A stretch of DNA of 6,565 nt from Candidatus Omnitrophota bacterium (lineage in GTDB: Bacteria; Omnitrophota; Koll11; Pluralincolimonadales; Pluralincolimonadaceae): positions 1 to 6,565 of the forward strand of contig JAKLIT010000075.1 of assembly GCA_022709465.1 (NCBI GenBank), in the 5' to 3' direction. The translations under genes and the position numbers were made by a program. Each line of letters opens with the position of its first letter. Position 1 is the stretch's first letter. Under the pieces are notes generated by a model. That model searched no databases. It was not told the origin of the DNA and saw only the letters and a program-made list of their open reading frames with translations. Positions 1 to 6,091 of this stretch are shown piece by piece.

Positions 1-1
1 A

Positions 2-1147
2 AACCTGCCGTTCATCACGGCCGATGCGGGCGGTCCGAAGCATTTCACGCATACGATAACGCGCGCGAAGCTCGACGACCTCGTGTCGCCGATAGTCAAC
101 CGCTGCCGCGCCCCGATGGAGAACGCCGTCAAGGACGCGAAGCTGACGATGAACGACATCGCGAGGGTGATCCTCGTCGGCGGGCCGACGCGCATGCCGA
201 TAATCCAGAAGTTCGTAGAGGATTATGTCGGTAAGAAGATCGAGCGCGGCGTGGACCCGATGGAGTGCGTCGCTTTGGGCGCCGCGATACAGGCGGCCGC
301 GTTGAAGGGCGAGATAAACGACATACAGCTGCTTGATGTCACCCCGCTTTCGCTGGGTATCGAGACATTGGGTGGTGTCTTCACCAAATTGATTGAGAGG
401 AACACGACTATACCGACGAGGCAGAGCCAGACGTTCTCGACAGCCGCGGACAACCAGCCGGCGGTCACGGTGCGCGTATTGCAGGGTGAGCGACCGATGG
501 CCAACGACAACGTGGAGCTCGGGCGCTTCGACCTCGTAGGTATCCCGCCGGCGCCGAGAGGGATGCCTAAGATAGAGGTAACGTTCGATATCGACGCGAA
601 CGGCATTGTCCATGTCAACGCGAAGGACATCGGCACGGGTAAGGAGCAGTCGATCAAGATAACGGCTCCGAAGAAACTCTCGAAGGAAGAGATCGACCGT
701 ATGGTCAAGGAAGCCGAGAAGTTCGCGACAGAGGATACAAAAAAGAAGGAAGAGATTGAAACAGTAAATCAGGCTGACATGTTAGTCTATCAGACTGAAA
801 AACAATTGAAGGATTACGGCGACAAGGTCAGCCAGCAGGACAGGGCAAATATCGAGACTGGCTTGAACGACCTTAAGCAGGCCATAAAGGACAAGAACGT
901 CGACCGCATAAAGAAGTCGATGGAGTCGCTGCAGCAGGCGTCGTATAAACTCGCCGAAGAGATATACAAGGCGAGCGCGCAGAAGGGAGCCTCAGGGCAA
1001 CCGGGCGCGGGCCAGGAAGGCCCGCAGGCAGGGCCCGAGCAATCCCAGGGCGGCCCCGAAGCCGGTCCCGGACAGGGAGAAGGCAAGAAGGATGATATCA
1101 TCGACGCCGAATTCCGCGCGGACGATGAGGACAAGAAGAAAAGATAA
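2..1147 (+). CDS. dnaK: Chaperone protein DnaK (Hsp70), C-terminal part; 5' end outside the window
   Basis: Hsp70 chaperone: ATP-driven binding and release of unfolded protein segments in the cytoplasm, working with DnaJ and GrpE. The frame is open from base 2 and shows 381 residues, beginning with [15 protein letters not shown], which by remembered E. coli DnaK lies near residue 280. Seen in order: the end of the nucleotide-binding domain with [11 protein letters not shown], the GAAIQAAAL helix, the hydrophobic linker [13 protein letters not shown], the substrate-binding beta domain ([43 protein letters not shown]), the helical lid, a Gly/Pro/Gln-rich tail and the acidic end DDIIDAEF, a DnaK hallmark. 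The tail looks longer than in E. coli. A GTG at 83 is only an internal codon, since homology continues upstream of it. The lid codes through an AT-rich patch (about 731-810) unlike the rest of the gene. The identity is essentially certain. No CIRCE-type operator is visible, but the dnaK promoter is outside the window. Confidence 0.98.
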   Translation, partial: NLPFITADAGGPKHFTHTITRAKLDDLVSPIVNRCRAPMENAVKDAKLTMNDIARVILVGGPTRMPIIQKFVEDYVGKKIERGVDPMECVALGAAIQAAALKGEINDIQLLDVTPLSLGIETLGGVFTKLIERNTTIPTRQSQTFSTAADNQPAVTVRVLQGERPMANDNVELGRFDLVGIPPAPRGMPKIEVTFDIDANGIVHVNAKDIGTGKEQSIKITAPKKLSKEEIDRMVKEAEKFATEDTKKKEEIETVNQADMLVYQTEKQLKDYGDKVSQQDRANIETGLNDLKQAIKDKNVDRIKKSMESLQQASYKLAEEIYKASAQKGASGQPGAGQEGPQAGPEQSQGGPEAGPGQGEGKKDDIIDAEFRADDEDKKKR

Positions 1148-1154
1148 AGGCGTA

Positions 1155-1256
1155 GCCGTCCTATTCCTACCCACCCTAGACGGGTGTTGTCCACAGGCAT
1201 ATATTAATATGTGATTGTGGATAAGTACCCGGTAGGGTGGGAGTAAATAAGACGGC
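1155..1256. repeat. Large imperfect palindrome filling the dnaK-dnaJ intergenic gap
   Basis: Pairing by hand, the arms fold symmetrically around about 1204-1205. The stems are 1155-1160 with 1251-1256 (GCCGTC/GACGGC), 1162-1165 with 1246-1249, 1170-1178 with 1233-1241 (CCCACCCTA/TAGGGTGGG), 1181-1185 with 1227-1231 (CGGGT/ACCCG), 1187-1195 with 1216-1224 (one G-T pair) and 1198-1202 with 1207-1211 (CATAT/ATATG), leaving the loop ATTA. That is about 37 Watson-Crick pairs plus a few G-T pairs, with only small bulges. Weaker pairing continues outward to about 1147/1264. As RNA it would be one long hairpin ending about 15 bases before the dnaJ ATG. There is no U-run after it, so it is not a typical intrinsic terminator. 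It could be a structured intercistronic RNA that affects stability or translation, a protein-binding dyad, or a non-autonomous palindromic (MITE/REP-like) insertion. The pairing is seen directly; the role is inference. Confidence 0.85.
1187..1224. promoter_or_regulatory. Pair of convergent DnaA-box-like 9-mers
   Basis: TTATCCACA, the classic DnaA-box 9-mer, lies on the minus strand at 1216-1224. A one-base variant, TTGTCCACA, lies on the plus strand at 1187-1195. They face each other across a 20-base AT-rich spacer and form the two arms of the inner stem of the large palindrome. The motif match is seen; DnaA binding is inference. Because the two sites are mirror copies within a palindrome, only one of them is an independent match, so this could be a by-product of the hairpin. 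Nothing else nearby (no dnaA or dnaN, no cluster of further boxes noticed) suggests a chromosome origin. Confidence 0.35.
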
Positions 1257-1271
1257 AATGCATTACGATTT

Positions 1272-2432
1272 ATGGCGAAGAGAGATTATTATGAGATACT
1301 CGGCGTGCAGAAGGGCGCCGGGGCGGATGAGATAAAGAGCGCCTACCGAAAGCTGGCGCTCAAATATCATCCGGACAGGAATCCTACGGACAAGAAGGCC
1401 GCGGAAGAGAAGTTCAAGGAACTTTCCGAGGCCTATGCTGTTCTGTCGGACCCGCAGAAGAGGGCGCAGTACGACCAGTTCGGCCATGAGGGCATAGATT
1501 CGCGCTACACGCGCGAGGATATCTACCGCGGCGCGGACTTCTCGAGCATATTCGAAGACCTCGGGATGGGAGGCATCGACCTCGAAGATATACTTGGCGG
1601 CATATTCGGCGGCGGGCACGGGATGTTCGGAGGGCAAAGGGCGGGCACGGGAGGCAGGCGCCGCGGCTCGGACCTCCAGTTCGACCTCGAGATAAGTTTC
1701 ATAGAAGCGGCTTTCGGAACGTCAAAAGAGTTCGTAGTGCCGCGCCACGAGATGTGCCAGGCGTGCAAGGGCGAAGGCACGGCGCCCGGGTCGTCCCGCC
1801 AGACGTGCTCGAAGTGCGGAGGCAGGGGCCAGGTCCAGTCCTCGCAGGGATTCATGCTATTCTCGCGCCCGTGCGACAAGTGCGGCGGGGAAGGAAGCAT
1901 TATTACGAAGCCGTGCCCTAAATGCAGGGGCGCCGGCAGGACCGTCGTGGACAGGAAGATAACGGTCAAGATACCCGCCGGCATAGAGAGCGGGATGCGG
2001 CTGCGCGTCGCGGGCGAAGGCGAAGCGGGACAGCGCGGGGGACAGCGCGGCGACCTTTATGTCCTCGTTTATGTGAGGCCCCATGAGATATTCGAACGCC
2101 ACGGCAGCGACATATTATGCGAAGTGCCGATCTCGATGGTAGATGCGGCGCTCGGCACCGAGGTCGAGGTCCCGACGCTCAAGAGCCGGGTAAAGATGAA
2201 GGTCCCCCCGGGGACCCAGAGCGGAAAGATATTCCGCCTCAGGGGCGAAGGGATAGCGGATGTCCATTCCGGAGTCCGCGGAGATGAGCATGTCCGTGTG
2301 ATAGTCGAGACGCCGACGGCGGTCAACGAAGCCCAGAAACGCATCCTCAGGGAGTTCGCCAAAGCCTCGGGCGAAGAGACATTCCCCAAAGCCGCCTCGT
2401 TCATGAAGAAGATAAAGAGCTTCTTCAGGTGA
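1272..2432 (+). CDS. dnaJ: Chaperone protein DnaJ (type I Hsp40)
   Basis: Co-chaperone that delivers unfolded clients to DnaK and stimulates its ATPase. It has 386 residues, close to the usual 370-390. The J domain begins [12 protein letters not shown] and carries the essential HPD at residues 33-35. A Gly/Phe-type region with DIF-like segments follows (about 85-130). The zinc domain has four CxxCxGxG repeats with Cys pairs at 162/165, 179/182, 201/204 and 215/218, all intact. The C-terminal client-binding domains end in a basic KKIKSFFR. The ATG at 1272 is chosen because MAKRDYYE is the canonical N-terminus. No Shine-Dalgarno is visible before it; the nearest purine-rich stretch (1236-1243) is about 28 bases upstream and paired inside the large hairpin. 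The gene lies 124 bases after dnaK and its stop overlaps the next gene's start. Confidence 0.98.
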   Translation: MAKRDYYEILGVQKGAGADEIKSAYRKLALKYHPDRNPTDKKAAEEKFKELSEAYAVLSDPQKRAQYDQFGHEGIDSRYTREDIYRGADFSSIFEDLGMGGIDLEDILGGIFGGGHGMFGGQRAGTGGRRRGSDLQFDLEISFIEAAFGTSKEFVVPRHEMCQACKGEGTAPGSSRQTCSKCGGRGQVQSSQGFMLFSRPCDKCGGEGSIITKPCPKCRGAGRTVVDRKITVKIPAGIESGMRLRVAGEGEAGQRGGQRGDLYVLVYVRPHEIFERHGSDILCEVPISMVDAALGTEVEVPTLKSRVKMKVPPGTQSGKIFRLRGEGIADVHSGVRGDEHVRVIVETPTAVNEAQKRILREFAKASGEETFPKAASFMKKIKSFFR

Positions 2433-2800
2433 ACGCATCCCGCAAAGGCAGGTTCCTCAGATCCCTGTTTTTTTGGTTCCCAGTCATAGCATATTGTGTT
2501 ATAATCTTTATCGGTTCCGCGATGGAAAAGCCGCTCCCGGAGACGGATATCCCGCAGCTCGACAGGTTCCTGCATGCGGTAGAGTTCGGCGGGCTTTGTT
2601 TCCTGCTTATACGGGCCCTGAAAGGGAGTTTCCTGGAGATGCCGCGCAGGAAGATGTTCATCATCGCGGTATCCTGCACGATCCTGTACGGCGCCTCGGA
2701 CGAGATACACCAGATATTCGTCCCCGGCCGGGTCAGCAGCATTATCGACTTATTTTTTGATTCCCTCGGAGCGCTTATAATAGGCCTGATTAAAAAATGA
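2429..2800 (+). CDS. VanZ-family small integral membrane protein
   Basis: 123 residues with about four hydrophobic segments (roughly 14-30, 47-63, 76-90 and 105-121). The VanZ-like signature is clear: an acidic/His turn [13 protein letters not shown] (44-56), then [15 protein letters not shown] (87-101) and a following Asp in [13 protein letters not shown]. VanZ itself raises teicoplanin resistance in enterococci, but most members of this family lie outside resistance clusters and have no proven function; nothing here suggests resistance. The start is the GTG at 2429, which overlaps the dnaJ stop (GTGA) and leaves the first membrane helix intact; an ATG at 2522 would cut that helix off. The ribosome-binding site is weak (AGAG at 2416-2419), so translation is probably coupled to dnaJ. 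It ends in a 4-base overlap with the next gene. Confidence 0.88.
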   Translation: MNASRKGRFLRSLFFWFPVIAYCVIIFIGSAMEKPLPETDIPQLDRFLHAVEFGGLCFLLIRALKGSFLEMPRRKMFIIAVSCTILYGASDEIHQIFVPGRVSSIIDLFFDSLGALIIGLIKK

Positions 2801-4086
2801 CGATAATCAAACCGTTCAACGGTTACAGGTATGATACCCGCGTGACAGGAAAGCTCTCGAAAGTCATCACCCCGCCTTACGACGTCATAAACCCGAAACA
2901 ACAGGAAGCGTATTACCGCGCGCATCCGGAAAATTTCATCCGCCTCGACCTCGGCAAGAAATACGCGAATGACGGCAGGGACGATAACAGGTATACGAGG
3001 GCCGCGAGGGCGCTCGAGGAATGGATAAGCAGAGGCATACTCGCGAGGGACCGCGAACCGTCGATATACGTCTACAGCCAGGAGTATGCGATCGGCGGGA
3101 AGAGAAAGGCGCGGCTCGGTTTCATCTCGCTGGCAAAGCTCGAGGAGGACCGCACGAAAGGGTTCCTTCCGCACGAGCGCACGTTCAAAGGGCCCAAGCT
3201 CGACAGGCTCAACCTCATGAAAGAGACCGGCGCGAACCTGAGCCCGATATTCTCGATAGTCTTCGACGAAAACAACAAGATAATGGATATACTCAAGCGT
3301 GCCTCGAAGGGCAAAAGGCCGGCGATAGATGTCGTGTTCGAGGGGACGAGGAACAGGGTCTGGCGCATGACGGACCCGGCGCTTATCAGAAAACTCGAAG
3401 GGCTCATGGCGAAGAAGAAGGCACTGATAGCGGACGGCCACCACCGCTACGAAGTAGCGCTGGAATTCCGCGCCCTTAGCAAGGCAGAACCCGTGAGGGC
3501 AGGGGGCCTGCGGCCCCGCGATTACGTGATGATGTATTTCGCGACATCCGACCCGAAAGGGCTCGCGATACTTCCCACCCACCGTATGCTTGAAGGCGTA
3601 TCCGCCGGGGACTTCCTGAAGAATTCCGGTAAATTAAAAGAATATTTCGATATCATAAAGACCGGCGGCAGGAAAGGGATGCTTGCCTGCATGAAGCGCT
3701 GCGGCGGGCACGTCATAGGTGTATACCTCGGCGGAAGGGACTATCTCTGCCTTAAGCTTAATAAGGCCGACGCAAGCCCGTTCATAAGGTCCGATAACTC
3801 CTCATACTGGAGGAACCTCGATGTGGTCATATTGCACCATCTCGTCTTCGATAAGGCGCTGGGGCTCAGGGGAGAAGAAGCGGAGAAGGCGATAACGTTC
3901 ACAAGGGACCCTGAGGTTGCGTTCAAATGGGCGTCCGGCAGGGCCAAGAGGATATCGTTCTTCCTGAACCCGCCGTCGCTTAAGGATATCTATAGCATAG
4001 TCAGGTGCCGCGAGCGCATGCCCCATAAGACGACGTATTTCTTCCCGAAGCCGCCGTCGGGCCTCGTAATCAACAAGCTGGAGTGA
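2797..4086 (+). CDS. DUF1015 family protein, function unknown
   Basis: 429 residues, a normal full length for DUF1015 (PF06245), predicted soluble with no signal peptide or membrane segment. Family hallmarks seen: an N-terminal I-K-P-F-x-G-Y start, TPPYDVI at 25-31, HPENFIRLDL at 43-52, FLPHERTFKGPKLDRLNLM followed by LSPIFSIVFD, and the strongest motif ADGHHRYEVALEF with D213, H215, H216, R217 and E219. The cluster of Asp/His/Arg/Glu residues looks like an active or metal-binding site, but that is inference; I know of no established reaction for the family. The ATG at 2797 overlaps the upstream stop (ATGA) with no Shine-Dalgarno, which suggests translational coupling. accD follows after one base. 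Members of this family are widespread in anaerobic bacteria, so the protein is probably metabolic rather than accessory. Confidence 0.9.
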   Translation: MTIIKPFNGYRYDTRVTGKLSKVITPPYDVINPKQQEAYYRAHPENFIRLDLGKKYANDGRDDNRYTRAARALEEWISRGILARDREPSIYVYSQEYAIGGKRKARLGFISLAKLEEDRTKGFLPHERTFKGPKLDRLNLMKETGANLSPIFSIVFDENNKIMDILKRASKGKRPAIDVVFEGTRNRVWRMTDPALIRKLEGLMAKKKALIADGHHRYEVALEFRALSKAEPVRAGGLRPRDYVMMYFATSDPKGLAILPTHRMLEGVSAGDFLKNSGKLKEYFDIIKTGGRKGMLACMKRCGGHVIGVYLGGRDYLCLKLNKADASPFIRSDNSSYWRNLDVVILHHLVFDKALGLRGEEAEKAITFTRDPEVAFKWASGRAKRISFFLNPPSLKDIYSIVRCRERMPHKTTYFFPKPPSGLVINKLE

Positions 4087-4087
4087 T

Positions 4088-4924
4088 ATGTTCGGAAAAC
4101 CTAAATATACCATAGTCAAGGTCGCGAAAAAGAAAGATATACCCGAAGGCCTCTGGACAAAATGCGAGGACTGCGGGGACATCATCTATAACAAGGCGCT
4201 CGAGGAGAACATGAAGGTCTGCCCGAAATGCGATTACCATTTCGTGCTTACCGCCCACGAGAGGATCGCGATGCTTATGGATGAGGGCAGTTTCGAGGAA
4301 CGCGATCCCGCGTTGAGGCCGATGGACCCGCTTCTCTTCAAGGGCCCGCGCTCATACGAGGATAAACTGAAGGAGGACCAGCTTGCCACGGGCCTTACGG
4401 AGGCCTGCATAAGCGGCAGGGGCTCGATCGAAGGCAAGAGGGTCATACTGGTCGTAACGGATTCGCGTTTCATAATGGGGTCTATGGGGTCCGTCGTCGG
4501 CGAGAAGATAGCCCGCGCGACGGAGCTCGCGACCAACCTCCGGCTGCCGCTCGTCATAGTTTCGGGATCGGGCGGAGGCGCGAGGATGTATGAAGGGCTC
4601 TTCTCGCTGATGCAGATGGCGAAGACCTCGGCGGCTATAGCGAAACTTCACGAAGCCGGCGTGCCGTATATATCCGTTCTGACCAACCCGACGATGGCCG
4701 GCATCATGGCAAGCTTCGCGTCGCTCGGGGACGTGATAATTGCCGAGCCGAAGGCCCTGATAGGGTTTACGGGCCCGAGGGTCATCGAGCAGACGATTAG
4801 GCAGAAGCTCCCGCCGGGTTTCCAGCGCTCGGAGTTCCTGCTCGAGCACGGCCTGCTCGACATGATTATGCACCGCAAGGCGCTTAGGTCCGGTATCGCC
4901 CAGATAATAGAGTACTTGACCTAA
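4088..4924 (+). CDS. accD: Acetyl-CoA carboxylase carboxyltransferase subunit beta (AccD)
   Basis: With AccA, this subunit moves the carboxyl group from carboxybiotin on AccB to acetyl-CoA, giving malonyl-CoA, the first committed step of fatty acid synthesis. It has 278 residues, near the usual 280-305. The N-terminal four-cysteine zinc ribbon is complete (C26, C29, C45, C48). The crotonase-like core shows SGSGGGARMYEGLFSLMQMA (159-178), PYISVLTNPTMAGIMASF and the very typical AEPKALIGFTGPRVIEQT followed by KLPPGFQRSEFLLEHG. One oddity: the usual Gly-Gly after PT-x is Ala204-Gly205. The ATG at 4088 has a good GGAG at 4080-4083, lying in the last codons of the DUF1015 gene one base upstream. 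accA, accB and accC are not in the window, and folC, a common partner, does not follow. Confidence 0.97.
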   Translation: MFGKPKYTIVKVAKKKDIPEGLWTKCEDCGDIIYNKALEENMKVCPKCDYHFVLTAHERIAMLMDEGSFEERDPALRPMDPLLFKGPRSYEDKLKEDQLATGLTEACISGRGSIEGKRVILVVTDSRFIMGSMGSVVGEKIARATELATNLRLPLVIVSGSGGGARMYEGLFSLMQMAKTSAAIAKLHEAGVPYISVLTNPTMAGIMASFASLGDVIIAEPKALIGFTGPRVIEQTIRQKLPPGFQRSEFLLEHGLLDMIMHRKALRSGIAQIIEYLT

Positions 4925-4944
4925 TTTAACTTCTGTAGTATCAT
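4916..4944 (+). promoter_or_regulatory. Predicted sigma70-type promoter for the ABC ATPase gene
   Basis: TTGACC (4916-4921, five of six matches to the -35 consensus), exactly 17 bases, then TATCAT (4939-4944, five of six matches to the -10 consensus). The -35 box overlaps the last codons of accD. Transcription would begin near 4951, giving a leader of about 27 bases that holds the Shine-Dalgarno sequence. The local AT-rich drop supports it. The match is seen; activity is inference. Confidence 0.6.
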
Positions 4945-4965
4945 TGACTTAAATATACTTACTTC

Positions 4966-4973
4966 AAGGAGGT
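4966..4973 (+). promoter_or_regulatory. Strong Shine-Dalgarno sequence of the ABC ATPase gene
   Basis: AAGGAGGT, a full complement of the 16S rRNA 3' end, lies five bases before the ATG at 4978 and fixes that start. It stands out here: the coupled genes upstream have weak or no such site, and dnaJ has none. This suggests that the ABC ATPase is translated independently and efficiently. Confidence 0.85.
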
Positions 4974-4977
4974 TCAA

Positions 4978-6081
4978 ATGGCTCAGGTAAGTCTCAGGCA
5001 CGTCTCTAAAGTCTATTCCGGCAACGTCAGGGCGGTCTCCGACGTAACGCTCGGCATAGAGAACAAGGAATTTGTGGTATTCGTCGGCCCTTCCGGATGC
5101 GGAAAGTCGACGACATTGAGGATGATCGCCGGCCTCGAGGAGATCTCCGAAGGCGAGATATATATCGGCGACAAGCTCGTAAACGACGTCCCCGCCAAGG
5201 ACCGCGATATCGCGATGGTTTTCCAGAACTACGCTCTTTACCCGCACATGACGGTCTATGAGAACATGGCGTTCGGGCTGCGCCTTCGCAAGTATTCGAA
5301 GGCGGAGATAGACCAGCGCGTCAAGGAAGCCGCCCAGACCCTCGGCATAGCCAAGTACCTAAACAGGAGGCCGAAGGAACTCTCCGGCGGCGAGAGGCAG
5401 AGGGTCGCCGTAGGGCGCGCGATAGTAAGGAAACCGCTCGTCTTCCTGTTCGATGAGCCGCTCTCGAACCTCGACGCAAAGATGCGCGTGCAGATGAGGA
5501 CCGACATAAACAAGCTGCATACGCGCCTGCAGTCGACGATGATCTACGTCACGCACGACCAGACCGAAGCCATGACGCTGGGTAACCGCATTGTTGTCAT
5601 GAAAGACGGTGTCGTGCACCAGGTCGCGGACCCGATATCCCTATACGACAAGCCTGTCAACAAGTTCGTCGCAGGGTTCATAGGCAGCCCGCCGATGAAC
5701 TTCCTTAACGGAAGGCTCATCAAGACGGACGGGAAATTCCATTTCGACGAAGGGACCTTCAAGATAAGGGTGGTCGACGATATGGTACCGAAAATATCGG
5801 GTTACGAAGGCAAGGAGGTTATCTTCGGGATACGCCCGGAGGATATTTACGACAAGCTGTTCGTCCAGGAAGCTGCGCCGGAGAATACGGTAACGGCGAG
5901 GGTAGATGTTGTAGAGCCGATGGGTTCGGAAGTCTACCTGCATATGGCGACTCCAAAACAGTCTTTCACAGCGCGCGTCGGTGGCCACGATAAGCCCGAG
6001 GTCAACCACGATATAGACCTCGTATTCGACATGGGCAAGGTGCATTTCTTCGATAAGGACACCGAGAAAGCGATAGCCTAG
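4978..6081 (+). CDS. ABC transporter ATP-binding protein, MalK/UgpC/MsmX (CUT1 sugar importer) type
   Basis: ATPase subunit of a carbohydrate-type importer, acting as a dimer on the inner face of the membrane. It has 367 residues, typical for this family. Motifs seen in order: aromatic A-loop Y13, Walker A GPSGCGKST (37-45), Q-loop Q83 in FQNYALYPHMTVYENMAFGL, signature LSGGE (135-139, Glu where Gln is commonest), Walker B LVFLFDEP with catalytic E160, D-loop SNLD (163-166) and switch H193 in YVTHDQTEAMTL. After GFIGSPPMNF (233-242) comes the C-terminal regulatory/TOBE region, with FGIRPEDIY and a closing VHFFDKDTEKAI. The length and the C-terminal domain place it with MalK/UgpC/MsmX; the substrate cannot be read from the sequence. 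No permease or binding-protein gene lies in the window, so it may be a shared ATPase serving several importers, as MsmX does in Bacillus. It has its own promoter and a strong Shine-Dalgarno. Confidence 0.95.
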   Translation: MAQVSLRHVSKVYSGNVRAVSDVTLGIENKEFVVFVGPSGCGKSTTLRMIAGLEEISEGEIYIGDKLVNDVPAKDRDIAMVFQNYALYPHMTVYENMAFGLRLRKYSKAEIDQRVKEAAQTLGIAKYLNRRPKELSGGERQRVAVGRAIVRKPLVFLFDEPLSNLDAKMRVQMRTDINKLHTRLQSTMIYVTHDQTEAMTLGNRIVVMKDGVVHQVADPISLYDKPVNKFVAGFIGSPPMNFLNGRLIKTDGKFHFDEGTFKIRVVDDMVPKISGYEGKEVIFGIRPEDIYDKLFVQEAAPENTVTARVDVVEPMGSEVYLHMATPKQSFTARVGGHDKPEVNHDIDLVFDMGKVHFFDKDTEKAIA

Positions 6082-6091
6082 TTTGAAAAAA

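Noticed and set aside
1187..1215. Possible promoter TTGTCC-17-TGTGAT before dnaJ
   Set aside because: Only four of six matches in each box, and both boxes lie inside the palindrome, so the match is weak and constrained by the repeat.
1148..1271. CIRCE (HrcA operator) or intrinsic terminator between dnaK and dnaJ
   Set aside because: The CIRCE halves TTAGCACTC and GAGTGCTAA are absent, and the hairpin is followed by mixed sequence rather than a T-run.
1258..1335. Short ORF (25 codons) starting ATG at 1258 and overlapping the dnaJ start in another frame
   Set aside because: The nearest purine-rich site is about 14 bases away and paired in the hairpin, and the peptide has no recognisable feature. 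A leader-peptide role cannot be excluded but is unsupported.
2477..2505. TTCCCA-17-TATAAT inside the VanZ-like gene as an internal promoter for DUF1015
   Set aside because: The -10 box is perfect but the -35 is poor, and the AT-rich stretch is explained by codons for a membrane helix. Without transcript data it is not called.
3503..3517. GGGGCC-TGC-GGCCCC hairpin inside the DUF1015 gene
   Set aside because: Short and wholly within coding sequence, with no U-run. Such hairpins are common by chance in GC-rich genes.
2425..3582. Very long minus-strand open frame across the VanZ-like and DUF1015 genes
   Set aside because: Both plus-strand proteins match known families across their length. The minus-strand frame is a by-product of GC-rich codon bias, with no motif.
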